Shown: positions 26,114 to 34,939 of the stretch, in pieces | Numbering within the stretch: the first letter of the stretch is position 1 | Layout of the letters: every line of letters starts with the position of its first letter | DNA from: Candidatus Latescibacterota bacterium | GTDB taxonomy: Bacteria; Latescibacterota; UBA2968 | Length of the DNA: 64,000 nt | Assembly (NCBI GenBank): GCA_022823725.1 | Contig: JAJEHL010000016.1 | Span: forward strand, 62,001 to 126,000 | Reading direction: 5' to 3' | Notes under the pieces: model-generated | The model's input: only the letters and a program-made list of their open reading frames with translations | What the model was told of the DNA's origin: nothing | Database searches by the model: none | Made by a program: the position numbers and the translations under genes

Positions 26114-28009
26114 TTACCCCAACACCCGCATATCTCCCTGCCGAATAGTTATACCCCGGGTATCGAAATAATTCAACAGCGGCACGGCAAATTTGCGTGT
26201 GGTGCCAATCAGACTGCGAAATGTCGATACGTCGATCTCCCCATTTTCTTTTAAATAATCAACCAATTGCCGCGTCACGTCTTCCATCACCTCGGGATGA
26301 AAGAGCAACGTATCGTCCAGACGCACCAGATTTCCCATAGCCTGCATCGCCGACACCACATCGCGCACAGATCTCGCGTTGACCTGGATGGCATCGGGCA
26401 ATGTCTTCAAGTCCTCAGGCGTCGTCTCCCCATCTTTTAACACCCGCGCAATCGCATCGCAAATCTCCTTTTGCTCGGGCGTCAACACAATTTTGTAATC
26501 GCGCAGTCGAATCAGCGCATTATCGCTTTTTAAGGTATCTTCGTGAACGAGATGTTCAACACCATAGGCAAACAAATCATCAGAAGGTGCGCCATTCACC
26601 AATGCGCGAAGCTCCTCGCGACGCGCACCAGGCCGGAGGGGATGCGCCTCGTGAAAAACTCCCATCGCATCACCAATCCCGTCCAGCAATTCACGCCAGC
26701 ATATCGCGTGGACATACATCGCTTTACCTGCCTGCACAAAAGAAACCACCTCGCCCAAATTGACAAGCTCAATGAGTTGACTCTCTATCTCGCTCGCAGA
26801 CACCGCCATCTCAGATGCGAGTTGTAGCGCGGTTCGCGATTGCAATCGCGCGGCCTTTAAGCGCGTCAACAAGACCTGTATGGGATCATCCTGCTCCAAT
26901 TCTCGCAGTGCATCAATAACATCATCTCGAAACCGCCGATGCTTCACAGGTTGCGGATCCAATACTACACCCCCACCCAGCGTTTGCACCGGTGAATACC
27001 GCCGAATCACAAACCGATCGCCCCGCGCAGCAACGCCCGGTTCCTCCAGACGCAACTGCACCAGTTGCGATTCCCCCGGCAACAATGTCTCACCTTCGAG
27101 CAACACCACGCGAGCCAAAACCTCTCGCGGTCCCATAAGCAGATGTACGCGCGTGCGATTGGTCACATGCGCGGGTGCATCGGACAGCATGTGCAAGCGC
27201 GCATCGATCATATACGTCGTCTCAAAATACCCCGGTTGTACCAGAAGATCGCCCCGCGACACCTCTTCGACCTCGACCCCGCTAATATTGATAGCCGCGC
27301 GCGCGCCCACCTGTGCCACATCCACATCCTGCCCATGCGTTTGCACGCCACGCACGCGAACACTGTTACCCGACGGCAACAGCGACAATGCGTCTCGCAC
27401 GCGAACATCCCCTGAAATCACAGTACCAGTCACCACAGTCCCAAACCCCTGCACGGAAAAAGCGCGATCAACGGGCAAACGAAAAATGCCCTGATCTGGC
27501 CGCGTCTCAACCCTTGCGACCTCCGCCTCAACTGCCAAACGCAACGCATCAATCCCCTCGCCTGTGATCGAAGATACGGGCATAATCGGCGCATCTTCCA
27601 AAAATGTCTCGGCAAACACCTCCCGCAATTCCTCTTCGACCAACTCCAGCCACTCTTCTTCCACCAGATCGACTTTTGTCAACACCACAATGCCGCGCGG
27701 CACACCCAGCAGATTTAAAATGCCCAGATGCTCGCGCGTCTGCGGCATCACCCCATCGTCGGCTGCCACGACAAAAAGTGCCAGATCAACCGTACACACA
27801 CCCGTCACCATATTCTTGACAAACCGCTCGTGCCCGGGCACATCGATAATGGTCACATTGTCTTTCCAATACGCAAAACCAATATCAATCGTCACGCCGC
27901 GATCGCGCTCCTCGGGCAAGGTATCGGTCTCAATACCCGTCAATGCCTTAACCAACGCCGTCTTGCCGTGATCGATATGCCCGGCCGTTCCAATAATCAC
28001 ATGCGCCAT
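26114..28009 (-). CDS. selB: Selenocysteine-specific elongation factor
   Basis: A 631-residue SelB, the EF-Tu-like GTPase that brings Sec-tRNA to UGA codons marked by a SECIS hairpin. The GTP-binding P-loop GHIDHGKT is at 10-17, DVPGH at 56-60 and TKVD at 111-114. Beta domains 2 and 3 follow, and the C-terminal third has repeated winged-helix segments, as in SECIS-binding SelB. Its ATG overlaps the selA stop by one base (TGATG), so the two are coupled. The 3' end lies one base from a convergent dehydrogenase gene. Confidence 0.95.
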   Translation of the reverse strand: MAHVIIGTAGHIDHGKTALVKALTGIETDTLPEERDRGVTIDIGFAYWKDNVTIIDVPGHERFVKNMVTGVCTVDLALFVVAADDGVMPQTREHLGILNLLGVPRGIVVLTKVDLVEEEWLELVEEELREVFAETFLEDAPIMPVSSITGEGIDALRLAVEAEVARVETRPDQGIFRLPVDRAFSVQGFGTVVTGTVISGDVRVRDALSLLPSGNSVRVRGVQTHGQDVDVAQVGARAAINISGVEVEEVSRGDLLVQPGYFETTYMIDARLHMLSDAPAHVTNRTRVHLLMGPREVLARVVLLEGETLLPGESQLVQLRLEEPGVAARGDRFVIRRYSPVQTLGGGVVLDPQPVKHRRFRDDVIDALRELEQDDPIQVLLTRLKAARLQSRTALQLASEMAVSASEIESQLIELVNLGEVVSFVQAGKAMYVHAICWRELLDGIGDAMGVFHEAHPLRPGARREELRALVNGAPSDDLFAYGVEHLVHEDTLKSDNALIRLRDYKIVLTPEQKEICDAIARVLKDGETTPEDLKTLPDAIQVNARSVRDVVSAMQAMGNLVRLDDTLLFHPEVMEDVTRQLVDYLKENGEIDVSTFRSLIGTTRKFAVPLLNYFDTRGITIRQGDMRVLG

Positions 28010-29415
28010 CAGCCCCGCGCTCCTTTTGTCACCGCATCACCCACAATATCCACTTCATCATCTCTTATTGTGCGCAAATCCAGAAATAACTGGTCATCGC
28101 GCACATAGCAAACAACGGGCGGGTCATGGCGGCGCAACTTATTAGAAAGAGACAAAATATCGCCACCGGAAATTGCGACCGCAACACTCGGAATATTTTC
28201 TAAAGGCAACGCGCCACTGCCGGTTTGGGCATCGGAATCGACCAATTCGCACGAAAAACCCTCAAGTTCACCGATCACCCGCAACAATTGCTGACCACGC
28301 TGCTCAAGTGTTGTCACAGGCTCTGTCAGCATGCGAAGTGTGGGATGTTCGCGCACTAATACCTCTGGATTAAAAAACAGCTTCAACGTCGCCTCCAGCG
28401 CGGCATACGTCAGCTTCCCACAACGCAACGCGCGCATCAAGGGATTTTTGCGAATTTGTTCTACGACATTTTGTGTGCCCACAATAATCCCACACTGCGG
28501 CCCGCCGAGAACCTTATCACCGCTAAACATCACCACATCTGCCCCGGCGGAAATACTATCGGATACCAGCGGCTCATAGGGCAGTCCGTAATCTCGCAAA
28601 TTGACCAGCACACCACCGCCCAAATCGTGCGCCACAGGCACGCCGCGTTGTTGTCCCAATGCTACCATATCTTCCAATGCAACCTCGGCGGTAAACCCCA
28701 TCACCTTGTAATTGCTCGGATGCACCGCCAGCATCACCCCTGTATTTTCCGTCAAAGCGACTTCGTAATCGCTCAAATGAGTGCGATTGGTCGTACCCAC
28801 CTCGACGAGTTGCGCCCCACTGCGCGCCATAATATCGGGAATGCGAAAAGATCCCCCAATCTCGACCAGTTGTCCACGCGACACAATCGCCTCTTTGCCA
28901 CCGGCCAGTGTATTTAACGTCAACAAAACAGCCGCTGCATTGTTATTTGCAACTGCAGCGGCTTCGGCACCAGTCAACTCACACAGCAAATTTTCCACAA
29001 GCGTCGTACGCGACCCGCGCTGTCCAGTCTCCAGATCCAATTCCAGATTGCTATACGAGCCAGCAATATCGACAACGTGTTTTACCGCAACATTTGGCAG
29101 TGGCGCACGTCCTAAATTGGTATGCAGAATAACCCCTGTCGCGTTCACAACACGCCTGAGATTTGGCGCGAGTGAATCTGCCAATTGGTCTTGCACATCG
29201 ACGACAATCCATTCGGTCAACGCCTCACGCGACGCACCCACCGCCTCGCCATCGCGCATCATCCCCCGCACGCGGTCTATCGCCCGTCGAATCATATCGG
29301 TCAAAACAGACGTCCCACACCGCTTGGACAGCGTCTGAATCGTCTGTTCATTGAGCACCCGATCCACACCGGGAATAATTGAATAATCTATATTTTTTAT
29401 AAAATCACGTTTCAT
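28009..29415 (-). CDS. selA: L-seryl-tRNA(Sec) selenium transferase
   Basis: SelA turns Ser-tRNA(Sec) into Sec-tRNA(Sec) with selenophosphate. K301 in SGDKVLGGPQCG is the PLP lysine. I choose the ATG at 29415 (468 residues), because this places IPGVDRVL near residue 14 as in other SelA; an ATG at 29430 or a TTG at 29451 would overlap the hicA end. Only a weak ribosome site is seen, so translation probably follows from hicA. Together with selB it shows that the organism uses selenocysteine. No selD or selC is in the window. Confidence 0.93.
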   Translation of the reverse strand: MKRDFIKNIDYSIIPGVDRVLNEQTIQTLSKRCGTSVLTDMIRRAIDRVRGMMRDGEAVGASREALTEWIVVDVQDQLADSLAPNLRRVVNATGVILHTNLGRAPLPNVAVKHVVDIAGSYSNLELDLETGQRGSRTTLVENLLCELTGAEAAAVANNNAAAVLLTLNTLAGGKEAIVSRGQLVEIGGSFRIPDIMARSGAQLVEVGTTNRTHLSDYEVALTENTGVMLAVHPSNYKVMGFTAEVALEDMVALGQQRGVPVAHDLGGGVLVNLRDYGLPYEPLVSDSISAGADVVMFSGDKVLGGPQCGIIVGTQNVVEQIRKNPLMRALRCGKLTYAALEATLKLFFNPEVLVREHPTLRMLTEPVTTLEQRGQQLLRVIGELEGFSCELVDSDAQTGSGALPLENIPSVAVAISGGDILSLSNKLRRHDPPVVCYVRDDQLFLDLRTIRDDEVDIVGDAVTKGARG

Positions 29416-29422
29416 TGGGATT

Positions 29423-29635
29423 TTACGCATTTCGAAAATCTTGCCATTCAATCCCCAATCGTCGAACAGCAGTCCGAACAGTTCCCAATTTCAGATCCTG
29501 TCCTCCCCAATCTGGGATAACAGTAGCACCGTTGGAATAGGGATTAAACCATTTTCGGTGTGATCCACCGCCTCTCCGCTTTCGTTCTTGACAGCCGAGT
29601 ATTCTTAGTTTCCGAACAACTTCGCGATATTTCAT
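29423..29635 (-). CDS. hicA: HicA-type mRNA interferase toxin
   Basis: A 70-residue double-stranded-RNA-binding-fold toxin that cleaves mRNA. GGGSH (H26) is the catalytic histidine motif, and LKLGTVRTAVRRLGIEW matches the C-terminal family signature. It overlaps the hicB stop by four bases (ATGA). The stop codon is seven bases from the preferred selA start. Antitoxin-first order is common for HicB-HicA variants. Confidence 0.88.
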   Translation of the reverse strand: MKYREVVRKLRILGCQERKRRGGGSHRKWFNPYSNGATVIPDWGGQDLKLGTVRTAVRRLGIEWQDFRNA

Positions 29636-29877
29636 GGAGCTGATATCACAGTCTCACACCATACTGGACTATTTGCATCGGAAATCCGGGTGTTTTGTGG
29701 CAATGTGCGTCCTATATCTTCATACAATTCAATAACCGCAGCAAGCGCATCTTTAGCATTTTCCAATGCATGATACATAGAATCCCCTTCAGTAACCAAC
29801 TCTGGCAACAAGGGCGATGTTACAGTATAACCCCCTTCGGGTTGCGGTGTCAGAACAAGTGGTACTTTATAGTTCAT
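29632..29877 (-). CDS. hicB: HicB-type antitoxin
   Basis: An 81-residue HicB N-terminal-fold protein (PQPEGGYTVTSPLLPELVTEGDS, shortened here: motif GGYTV to LPELVTEG). No clear DNA-binding domain follows, so autoregulation may need another factor. The ATG at 29877 has GGAGG seven bases upstream; a TTG one codon earlier is less likely. The ribosome site follows directly on the T run of the upstream gene's terminator. Confidence 0.85.
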   Translation of the reverse strand: MNYKVPLVLTPQPEGGYTVTSPLLPELVTEGDSMYHALENAKDALAAVIELYEDIGRTLPQNTRISDANSPVWCETVISAP

Positions 29878-29888
29878 CAAAATGCCTC

Positions 29889-29925
29889 CAAAAAAGGTGA
29901 GAAGACCAAGCTCTCATCTTCTCAC
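29889..29925 (-). terminator. Terminator of the GWxTD gene
   Basis: On the minus strand GTGAGAAGA and TCTTCTCAC form a perfect 9-bp stem, followed by CTTTTTT. The 5' arm includes the GWxTD stop codon. The hicB ribosome site comes immediately after, so hicBA-selAB transcription must rely on readthrough or on a promoter inside the GWxTD gene. Confidence 0.8.
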
Positions 29926-31538
29926 GGCACAATTTTAAACACAATCTCTTGCTTCACATCGCGGTCCGCCAGCAAATCCGTCACTTTGACACGGACTTCT
30001 TGACCGCCCGGCTCGGCGTCTTTCAAGTCCAATTCGACATACGCCATATCCTCTGTGGTATCACCCGATTGCTCATAAGAAATCACCACTTCCCGGCGCT
30101 TCTCTTGCAAGCGCAACATCCGACCCAATCCGCGCAACGCGCGAATCGGCGCAAGCCCTTTTTCCTGAGCGCGAAAAGAATAATCCACGCGATACTTCGT
30201 CCGTCCAAATTCATTGCGTTTTAAATTGTACACTTCAAAATAGACATAAGCATTTTGATCTGGGCGAAACGCCTTTGATGCCATTGGAATAATTTTAAAT
30301 CCGCGTTTTTGAAACGGACCTTGCTCGTCACTCGGACCAACAAAAAATGCAAGGGCAATATCGCTCATCAGAAGATCATCGCGCTGCGAAAAATCTGCTA
30401 CTGCCAGTGATTGCTGATACACCTGCGATTTTCCCGACACCACATCGCGAATCTGAAAAGAGAGATAGTGCAGCCCCGCTTCAACCTCAAACGCGAGCAC
30501 ACCCGGAATAAACGCCCCATCCAACACTTGCTGATCTGAAGGAGCCTGAAATGTCAATTGATCCTGCACGCGATAGACCTCTGACCAAAGGCTATCAAAC
30601 ATCGCAAGACCGCGGTCCAGCATCACCCGGTCGGTTTTGTCATCAATGGGCAACCGCGCCATTTCCGTAGCTGGCAACCCATAATAGATCTCCAGCCTCG
30701 TCGCGCCACCTTCACCGCGAAACCCAACGGGAAAGTAATAAAAATCAACGGGAAGCTCAGCAATATTTGCATCGTAAACAGAGGGCTGATGCGCTGCCAC
30801 TTGCCGCAAAACCATCTCGCCTTGATACGCCATCAAATCCATTGTTAGTGACAGACTCAAGCCCTCGGGCATCGGTGCAAAGTCATACCTGTTCCCCTTG
30901 CCACGGCGCACAAAATCAAACTCTGTCCCCCCCTCCAAGTCCGCATACACCCAATACTCCCACCACGACACCGCTGGCACGGGAAAAATGGGTTGCCCTG
31001 GCCTGATCCTCAGGGCAATACGTCTGCGATTCACGTAATTTTGCCGCGCATCCTGTATCTCTCGATCCATCTCATTTTGAATATCGCCCGACTTGCTCGT
31101 GTGATCGGGTTTGCCAAACCGCACATAAACCTCGCCCCGATCATCCCACGGGAACTCCCCCTCACCGTAATATCGGCGCGCATACGCCACGCGCCGATAA
31201 TGCTCAATGAGCCGCTCATTAGCCTTTGTCAACGGCGAGGGATCCAGACGTCGCCAAAAGCGGTCGGTCAACTCGGCGCGCTTTTCCGTATTCGCATCCC
31301 GGTAAATTTCCAGATCATCGGGTAATGCCACCTGCGCCAAATCGCGATAGAGCACCTGTTCTTCTTCTGACAATTCTTTGATATATTCTTCAAACAACGC
31401 CTGCGCCTTCGCATAATCTCGAACGGACTGCGCCTGAACCGCCTGTACCAACAGCGGATCGTCAAAACCGCCTTCCTGTGCCCAAAGCGTTGTGCCCAAC
31501 GCATACACTATTAGAAAACCCTTCAATATCGCATGCAT
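29922..31538 (-). CDS. GWxTD domain-containing secreted protein
   Basis: A 538-residue protein with a signal peptide (MHAILKGFLIVYALGTTLWA, about 1-20). Near residues 80-160 it has the GWxTD-domain pattern: FWRRLDPSPLTKANE, then RVAYARRYYGEGEFPWDDRGEVYVRFGKPD, here with the GWxTD core as PWDDRG (quoted in part). Function of this domain is unknown; it is common in Acidobacteria, Bacteroidetes and candidate phyla. The rest is beta-rich. I choose the ATG at 31538, after AAGGTGG, over an upstream start at 31607 that would bury the signal peptide. It lies divergently from the aldolase gene. Confidence 0.8.
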   Translation of the reverse strand: MHAILKGFLIVYALGTTLWAQEGGFDDPLLVQAVQAQSVRDYAKAQALFEEYIKELSEEEQVLYRDLAQVALPDDLEIYRDANTEKRAELTDRFWRRLDPSPLTKANERLIEHYRRVAYARRYYGEGEFPWDDRGEVYVRFGKPDHTSKSGDIQNEMDREIQDARQNYVNRRRIALRIRPGQPIFPVPAVSWWEYWVYADLEGGTEFDFVRRGKGNRYDFAPMPEGLSLSLTMDLMAYQGEMVLRQVAAHQPSVYDANIAELPVDFYYFPVGFRGEGGATRLEIYYGLPATEMARLPIDDKTDRVMLDRGLAMFDSLWSEVYRVQDQLTFQAPSDQQVLDGAFIPGVLAFEVEAGLHYLSFQIRDVVSGKSQVYQQSLAVADFSQRDDLLMSDIALAFFVGPSDEQGPFQKRGFKIIPMASKAFRPDQNAYVYFEVYNLKRNEFGRTKYRVDYSFRAQEKGLAPIRALRGLGRMLRLQEKRREVVISYEQSGDTTEDMAYVELDLKDAEPGGQEVRVKVTDLLADRDVKQEIVFKIVP

Positions 31539-31626
31539 AACAACCACCTTGTGAAATGTAGATATGCCATATAAATCAAATCTACCCGATAATCCCCCTA
31601 CCCGCAAAGAAAATTTCCCTCATTTA

Positions 31627-31655
31627 TTGACAAGCGGCACGCCTGCATGTATCTT
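31627..31655 (+). promoter_or_regulatory. Sigma-70 promoter of the aldolase gene
   Basis: TTGACA (31627-31632), a 17-base spacer and TATCTT (31650-31655), 91 bases before the aldolase ATG. Confidence 0.72.
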
Positions 31656-31746
31656 TTTCACCTATTTTTAGAAAAATCAACGCGCTTTTGCAATTCATTA
31701 ACCTCACCAGACCTGACCCAATTTAATTTCTCAGAAGGAGTTCTCC

Positions 31747-32820
31747 ATGGCAGTTGCTGTTCAAAGTGGCATTGACAAAATCGCAGACTACCTCGGCAGT
31801 GACGCCGACGACTTACTCGATTACGAAGCATTGGTAAACCAAAACCTGCTCACACTGCCCGGCCCCAACTTTATCGACCGGGTCTTTGCAGACTCCGACC
31901 GTCCCATTCCCGTGCTCAACAACCTGCAACGCCTCTACAGTTCAGGACGGCTCTCGGGTACCGGGTATATTTCCATTCTCCCCATTGATCAGGGCATCGA
32001 ACACTCCGGCGGCGCATCCTTTGCCCCCAACCCCATCTACTTTGACCCCGAAAACATCGTCAAACTCGCCATTGAAGGGGGCTGTAATGCCGTGGCAACC
32101 ACACTGGGCGTACTCGGGATGGTCGCCCGCCAATACGCCCACAAAATTCCCTTCATCCTCAAATTCAACCACAATCAATTGCTCACGTACCCCGCGCAAT
32201 ACGACCAGGTCGTATTTGGACAAGTCGAACAAGCCTGGGAAATGGGATGTGCAGGCGTGGGCGCCACAATTTATTTTGGCTCGCCCGAATCCAACCGACA
32301 AATTGTCGAAATCAGCGAAGCATTTGCCCGCGCACACGAACTGGGGCTATTTACCGTACTGTGGTGCTATTTGCGCAACTCGGCATTTGCGACCGACGAC
32401 ATCGACTACCACGAAGCCGCGGACCTCACGGGACAGGCCAACCACCTTGGCGTCACCATTGGCGCAGACATCATCAAACAAAAATTGCCGACCAACAACG
32501 GCGGTTACACAGCCCTGAATTTTGGACGCACCCACGACAAAGTCTATACCGAACTCTCATCTGATCACCCCATTGACCTGTGCCGCTATCAGGTCGTCAA
32601 TTGTTACATGGGCAAAGCCGGACTGATCAATTCCGGAGGCGCATCCTCAGGTGCCAGCGATTATGCCGAAGCCGTGCGAACCGCTGTAATCAACAAACGC
32701 GCCGGAGGCACGGGCCTCATCTCTGGGCGCAAGGCATTTCAACGCCCCATGCACGAAGGCATCCAACTGCTCAACGAGATCCAGGACGTCTATCTCTGCC
32801 CCGATGTGACCATCGCCTGA
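31747..32820 (+). CDS. fbaB: Class I fructose-bisphosphate aldolase (FbaB/DhnA type)
   Basis: A 357-residue aldolase that splits fructose 1,6-bisphosphate or runs in reverse in gluconeogenesis. [11 protein letters not shown] (77-87), [10 protein letters not shown] (138-147) and the lysines K244 and K246 in IIKQKLP fit the archaeal-type class I family, where a lysine forms the Schiff base. The late [11 protein letters not shown] loop should bind phosphate. The ATG follows AGAAGGAG. It is a single-gene unit with its own promoter and terminator. Confidence 0.9.
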   Translation: MAVAVQSGIDKIADYLGSDADDLLDYEALVNQNLLTLPGPNFIDRVFADSDRPIPVLNNLQRLYSSGRLSGTGYISILPIDQGIEHSGGASFAPNPIYFDPENIVKLAIEGGCNAVATTLGVLGMVARQYAHKIPFILKFNHNQLLTYPAQYDQVVFGQVEQAWEMGCAGVGATIYFGSPESNRQIVEISEAFARAHELGLFTVLWCYLRNSAFATDDIDYHEAADLTGQANHLGVTIGADIIKQKLPTNNGGYTALNFGRTHDKVYTELSSDHPIDLCRYQVVNCYMGKAGLINSGGASSGASDYAEAVRTAVINKRAGGTGLISGRKAFQRPMHEGIQLLNEIQDVYLCPDVTIA

Positions 32821-32837
32821 TTCACACACATAAAAAA

Positions 32838-32875
32838 AGCGGAGCTTTCGATCTATCGAAGGCTCCGTCTTTTAT
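32838..32875. terminator. Bidirectional terminator between convergent genes
   Basis: CGGAGC-TTTCGAT and ATCGAA-G-GCTCCG form a long stem with a short loop, with A runs on the left and T-rich sequence on the right. It can stop both the aldolase transcript and the opposing hypothetical gene. Confidence 0.8.
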
Positions 32876-32892
32876 TTTATTTCATTAGATTC

Positions 32893-33330
32893 TCATTCAA
32901 CCAGCTTTTCACCGTCAAAAATCATTTTGTCCTTTTCGTAAATCGCGCCCGTTTCTTCATCTAACTCGTACTTCATCAACTGCCCCATAGACATGTGATT
33001 AAACACCTCTTTGGGATCGCCGTATTTTTCCAGCAATTTTTCAATCGGGCCTTCAAACTCATAGGTTCGGCGTTTGGGCCGTTCGCGCGCTCGGCGCTCG
33101 GATTCTTCCTTGCTCAAAATGGGCAATCGCTCGGCAGCGGGTCCCAATCGACTCGCGTATTCCTGACGCCTGCGGTACTGATCGTGCCGCTTTTCAACCT
33201 CGTCTTTGGCCTCTTCTCGCTCTTTGTGACTGAGCAAATCGCCTGCCCGTTCTGACCACTTTTCCTGTTCGCGCTCGCGCACATCATCACGGCCCACTTT
33301 TCGCATAATATCTCGCAGTGAATCACTCAT
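32893..33330 (-). CDS. Charged hypothetical protein
   Basis: A 145-residue protein I do not recognise. The first hundred residues are extremely rich in E, K, R and D (REREQEKWSERAGD, KEREEAKDEVEKRHDQYRRR) and should be helical. The last 45 residues (FEGPIEKLLEKYGD to FDGEKLVE) look like a small folded tail. No membrane segment or signal is present. It lies alone between a terminator and the divergent mazG gene. Codon use matches its neighbours, so I believe it is expressed. Confidence 0.6.
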   Translation of the reverse strand: MSDSLRDIMRKVGRDDVREREQEKWSERAGDLLSHKEREEAKDEVEKRHDQYRRRQEYASRLGPAAERLPILSKEESERRARERPKRRTYEFEGPIEKLLEKYGDPKEVFNHMSMGQLMKYELDEETGAIYEKDKMIFDGEKLVE

Positions 33331-33440
33331 CTTTCAAAACCCTCCAAAGCCAGATAAATTTAAGACTACCGGGTGACCCAAAAATAACGCACCACATCCC
33401 GCTTGTCAAAAGGAAATTCTCATTTTTAAAAATATCAGGG

Positions 33441-33469
33441 TTGACGCTGGTCGCCTTTACAACCATATT
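33441..33469 (+). promoter_or_regulatory. Sigma-70 promoter of mazG
   Basis: TTGACG (33441-33446), a 17-base spacer and CATATT (33464-33469), 33 bases before the mazG ATG. Confidence 0.68.
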
Positions 33470-33501
33470 GCAGCCATACAACACCATGCGAAAGGAAATA
33501 T

Positions 33502-34287
33502 ATGTCCAATATGGAACGACTTATCACCATCATGGCTCGCTTGAGAGGACCTTCGGGCTGCCCGTGGGACAAAAAGCAAACACCCCAAAGTCTGAAACCC
33601 TATCTCATCGAAGAAGCTTATGAAGTCCTCGAGGCGATTGACCGCAATGACGATAGCGAAATCAAAGAAGAACTGGGCGATCTTTTACTACAAGTCGTCT
33701 TTCACGCGCAAATTGCCAGCGAAGAAAACCGATTTACCATAGACGATGTAGCAGAAGCCATCGCTGACAAACTCATCCGTCGTCATCCGCATGTTTTTGG
33801 CGACACACAAGCCGATACCCCCGACGAAGTAATCAAAAATTGGGAAGCCATCAAAGCCGAAGAAAAAACCGACAAAAAAGCCTCTCTGCTCGACGGCGTA
33901 CCGCAACATCTGCCGTCATTATTGAAGGCGCGCAGACTTCAGGAAAAAGCCGCGCGTGTGGGGTTTGAATGGGAATACATTGCGGATGTGGCTCAAAAAG
34001 TGCGGGAAGAAACAGAAGAATTAATGCACGCACGAGAAACCGGCGCACCAGAAAAGATTCAAGAAGAATTTGGGGATTTGCTATTTGCCCTGGTCAATCT
34101 CGCTCGATTTCTCCAAATATGCCCCGAAGAAGCACTCATACAAACCAACAGAAAATTTCAATCGCGATTTCAGTACATCGAAACAGAACTGTGCAAAAAG
34201 GGCAAAACACCTGATGACGCTACGCTTGAAGAAATGGACGCACTGTGGGAAGCCGCGAAAAAAGAGAATCAGCCCCAAAAATCGTAG
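33502..34287 (+). CDS. mazG: Nucleoside triphosphate pyrophosphohydrolase
   Basis: A 261-residue MazG with two all-alpha domains. It hydrolyses nucleoside triphosphates, including damaged ones, to monophosphates. CPWDKKQT (near 20-27), EEAYEVLEAI and EELGDLLLQVVFHA carry the metal-binding acidic residues of the first domain, and a second EEFGDLLFALVNLAR occurs near 185. AAAGGA precedes the ATG. The 3' end overlaps the convergent integrase-arm gene by 19 bases. Confidence 0.92.
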   Translation: MSNMERLITIMARLRGPSGCPWDKKQTPQSLKPYLIEEAYEVLEAIDRNDDSEIKEELGDLLLQVVFHAQIASEENRFTIDDVAEAIADKLIRRHPHVFGDTQADTPDEVIKNWEAIKAEEKTDKKASLLDGVPQHLPSLLKARRLQEKAARVGFEWEYIADVAQKVREETEELMHARETGAPEKIQEEFGDLLFALVNLARFLQICPEEALIQTNRKFQSRFQYIETELCKKGKTPDDATLEEMDALWEAAKKENQPQKS

Positions 34288-34781
34288 TGTGCAGACAATT
34301 CCAGAACGGGAATGGGAGCAGATTCCCAATCGTCAATCCAACAAATAATGCTATCACAGGCCATGTAATCGAGATTCTCGCGCTCGAAATCACTGCTGCG
34401 CAACACAGCGTGCGCTCGAACCGGCAATTCATTACTCGACAAAATATAATTGGGAAACGCCTCCTGGGATTTGAGCACCTCAAATCCCAATTTGTCGTAA
34501 ACCCGAATAAACAACTCGCGGACATTGGTCGCATTTCGCACAGCCGGATACGTCAAAAGTGGTTCTCGACTGACAGGAGCCAGTTGTTTCCCAATGACCT
34601 CAAGCGTACTTTGAGGAACCGTAATAGATTTCGCACTTTTGCGCTCCAATTCCGCCTCAATCCGCTTCAGAGCCAACTCGGCTCCCTCTTTGGTGTCGCT
34701 AATCGACTTCCGCACGCGCTTGCCATCTTCATCGTAGTACCCGATCCACCATTTCTTTCCCCGCTGATAAAGCCACGCCAT
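34269..34781 (-). CDS. Integrase-arm-domain protein with nuclease-like C-terminus
   Basis: A 170-residue protein. Residues 1-45 (YQRGKKWWIGYYDEDGKR, then KSISDTKEGAE) match the arm DNA-binding domain at the N-terminus of phage-type tyrosine integrases, but no catalytic integrase domain follows. The C-terminal half has FPNYIL, RSSDF and CDSIICWIDDW, which recalls a PD-(D/E)xK-like domain I know as FPD, EFE, SSNF and CDLIVCW. Here PD is PN and the next acidic position is histidine, so it may be catalytically dead. I use the ATG at 34781, because the predicted transcription start lies inside the longer frame (to 34859). It overlaps mazG by 19 bases. Function is unknown; a DNA-binding regulator or remnant of a mobile element are both possible. 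Confidence 0.6.
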   Translation of the reverse strand: MAWLYQRGKKWWIGYYDEDGKRVRKSISDTKEGAELALKRIEAELERKSAKSITVPQSTLEVIGKQLAPVSREPLLTYPAVRNATNVRELFIRVYDKLGFEVLKSQEAFPNYILSSNELPVRAHAVLRSSDFERENLDYMACDSIICWIDDWESAPIPVLELSAHYDFWG

Positions 34782-34857
34782 AGCTGTGCTCCCACCGCAA
34801 ACGTCAGTGTGTCTTATAGATAGCCACAAAAAACGAGAAGGACAATTTGCCACCGCC

Positions 34858-34885
34858 ATTATACAATATATTGTATATTAATCAA
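34858..34885 (-). promoter_or_regulatory. Minus-strand promoter overlapped by an 18-bp palindrome
   Basis: Read on the minus strand, TTGATT (34880-34885) and a consensus TATAAT (34858-34863) are 16 bases apart. The perfect palindrome TATACAATATATTGTATA (34860-34877) covers the spacer and most of the -10 box, an ideal operator position. It serves the integrase-arm gene. Confidence 0.7.
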
Positions 34886-34922
34886 AAAATAAAGCACAAT
34901 ATATAGAATAAGAAGAAAAAAA

Positions 34923-34939
34923 TGTGGCTATTAGCCACA
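34923..34939. repeat. Inverted TGTGGCTA repeat
   Basis: TGTGGCTA and TAGCCACA are exact complements around a single T. Further TAGCCACA at 34821 and AGCCACA at 34972, plus an inverted pair GGACAATTTG (34840-34849) and CAAATTGTCC (34938-34947), surround the promoter above. They may be binding sites or ends of a small element. Confidence 0.5.

Noticed and set aside
26114-29415. tRNA-Sec gene beside selAB
   Set aside because: I looked for a long-variable-arm tRNA with a TCA anticodon around selAB and found no fitting cloverleaf or conserved T-arm sequence.
32893-33330. Toxin-antitoxin role of the charged 145-residue protein next to mazG
   Set aside because: It is divergent from mazG, far larger than a MazE antitoxin and lacks a DNA-binding motif; this MazG is the pyrophosphohydrolase, not the MazF toxin partner.
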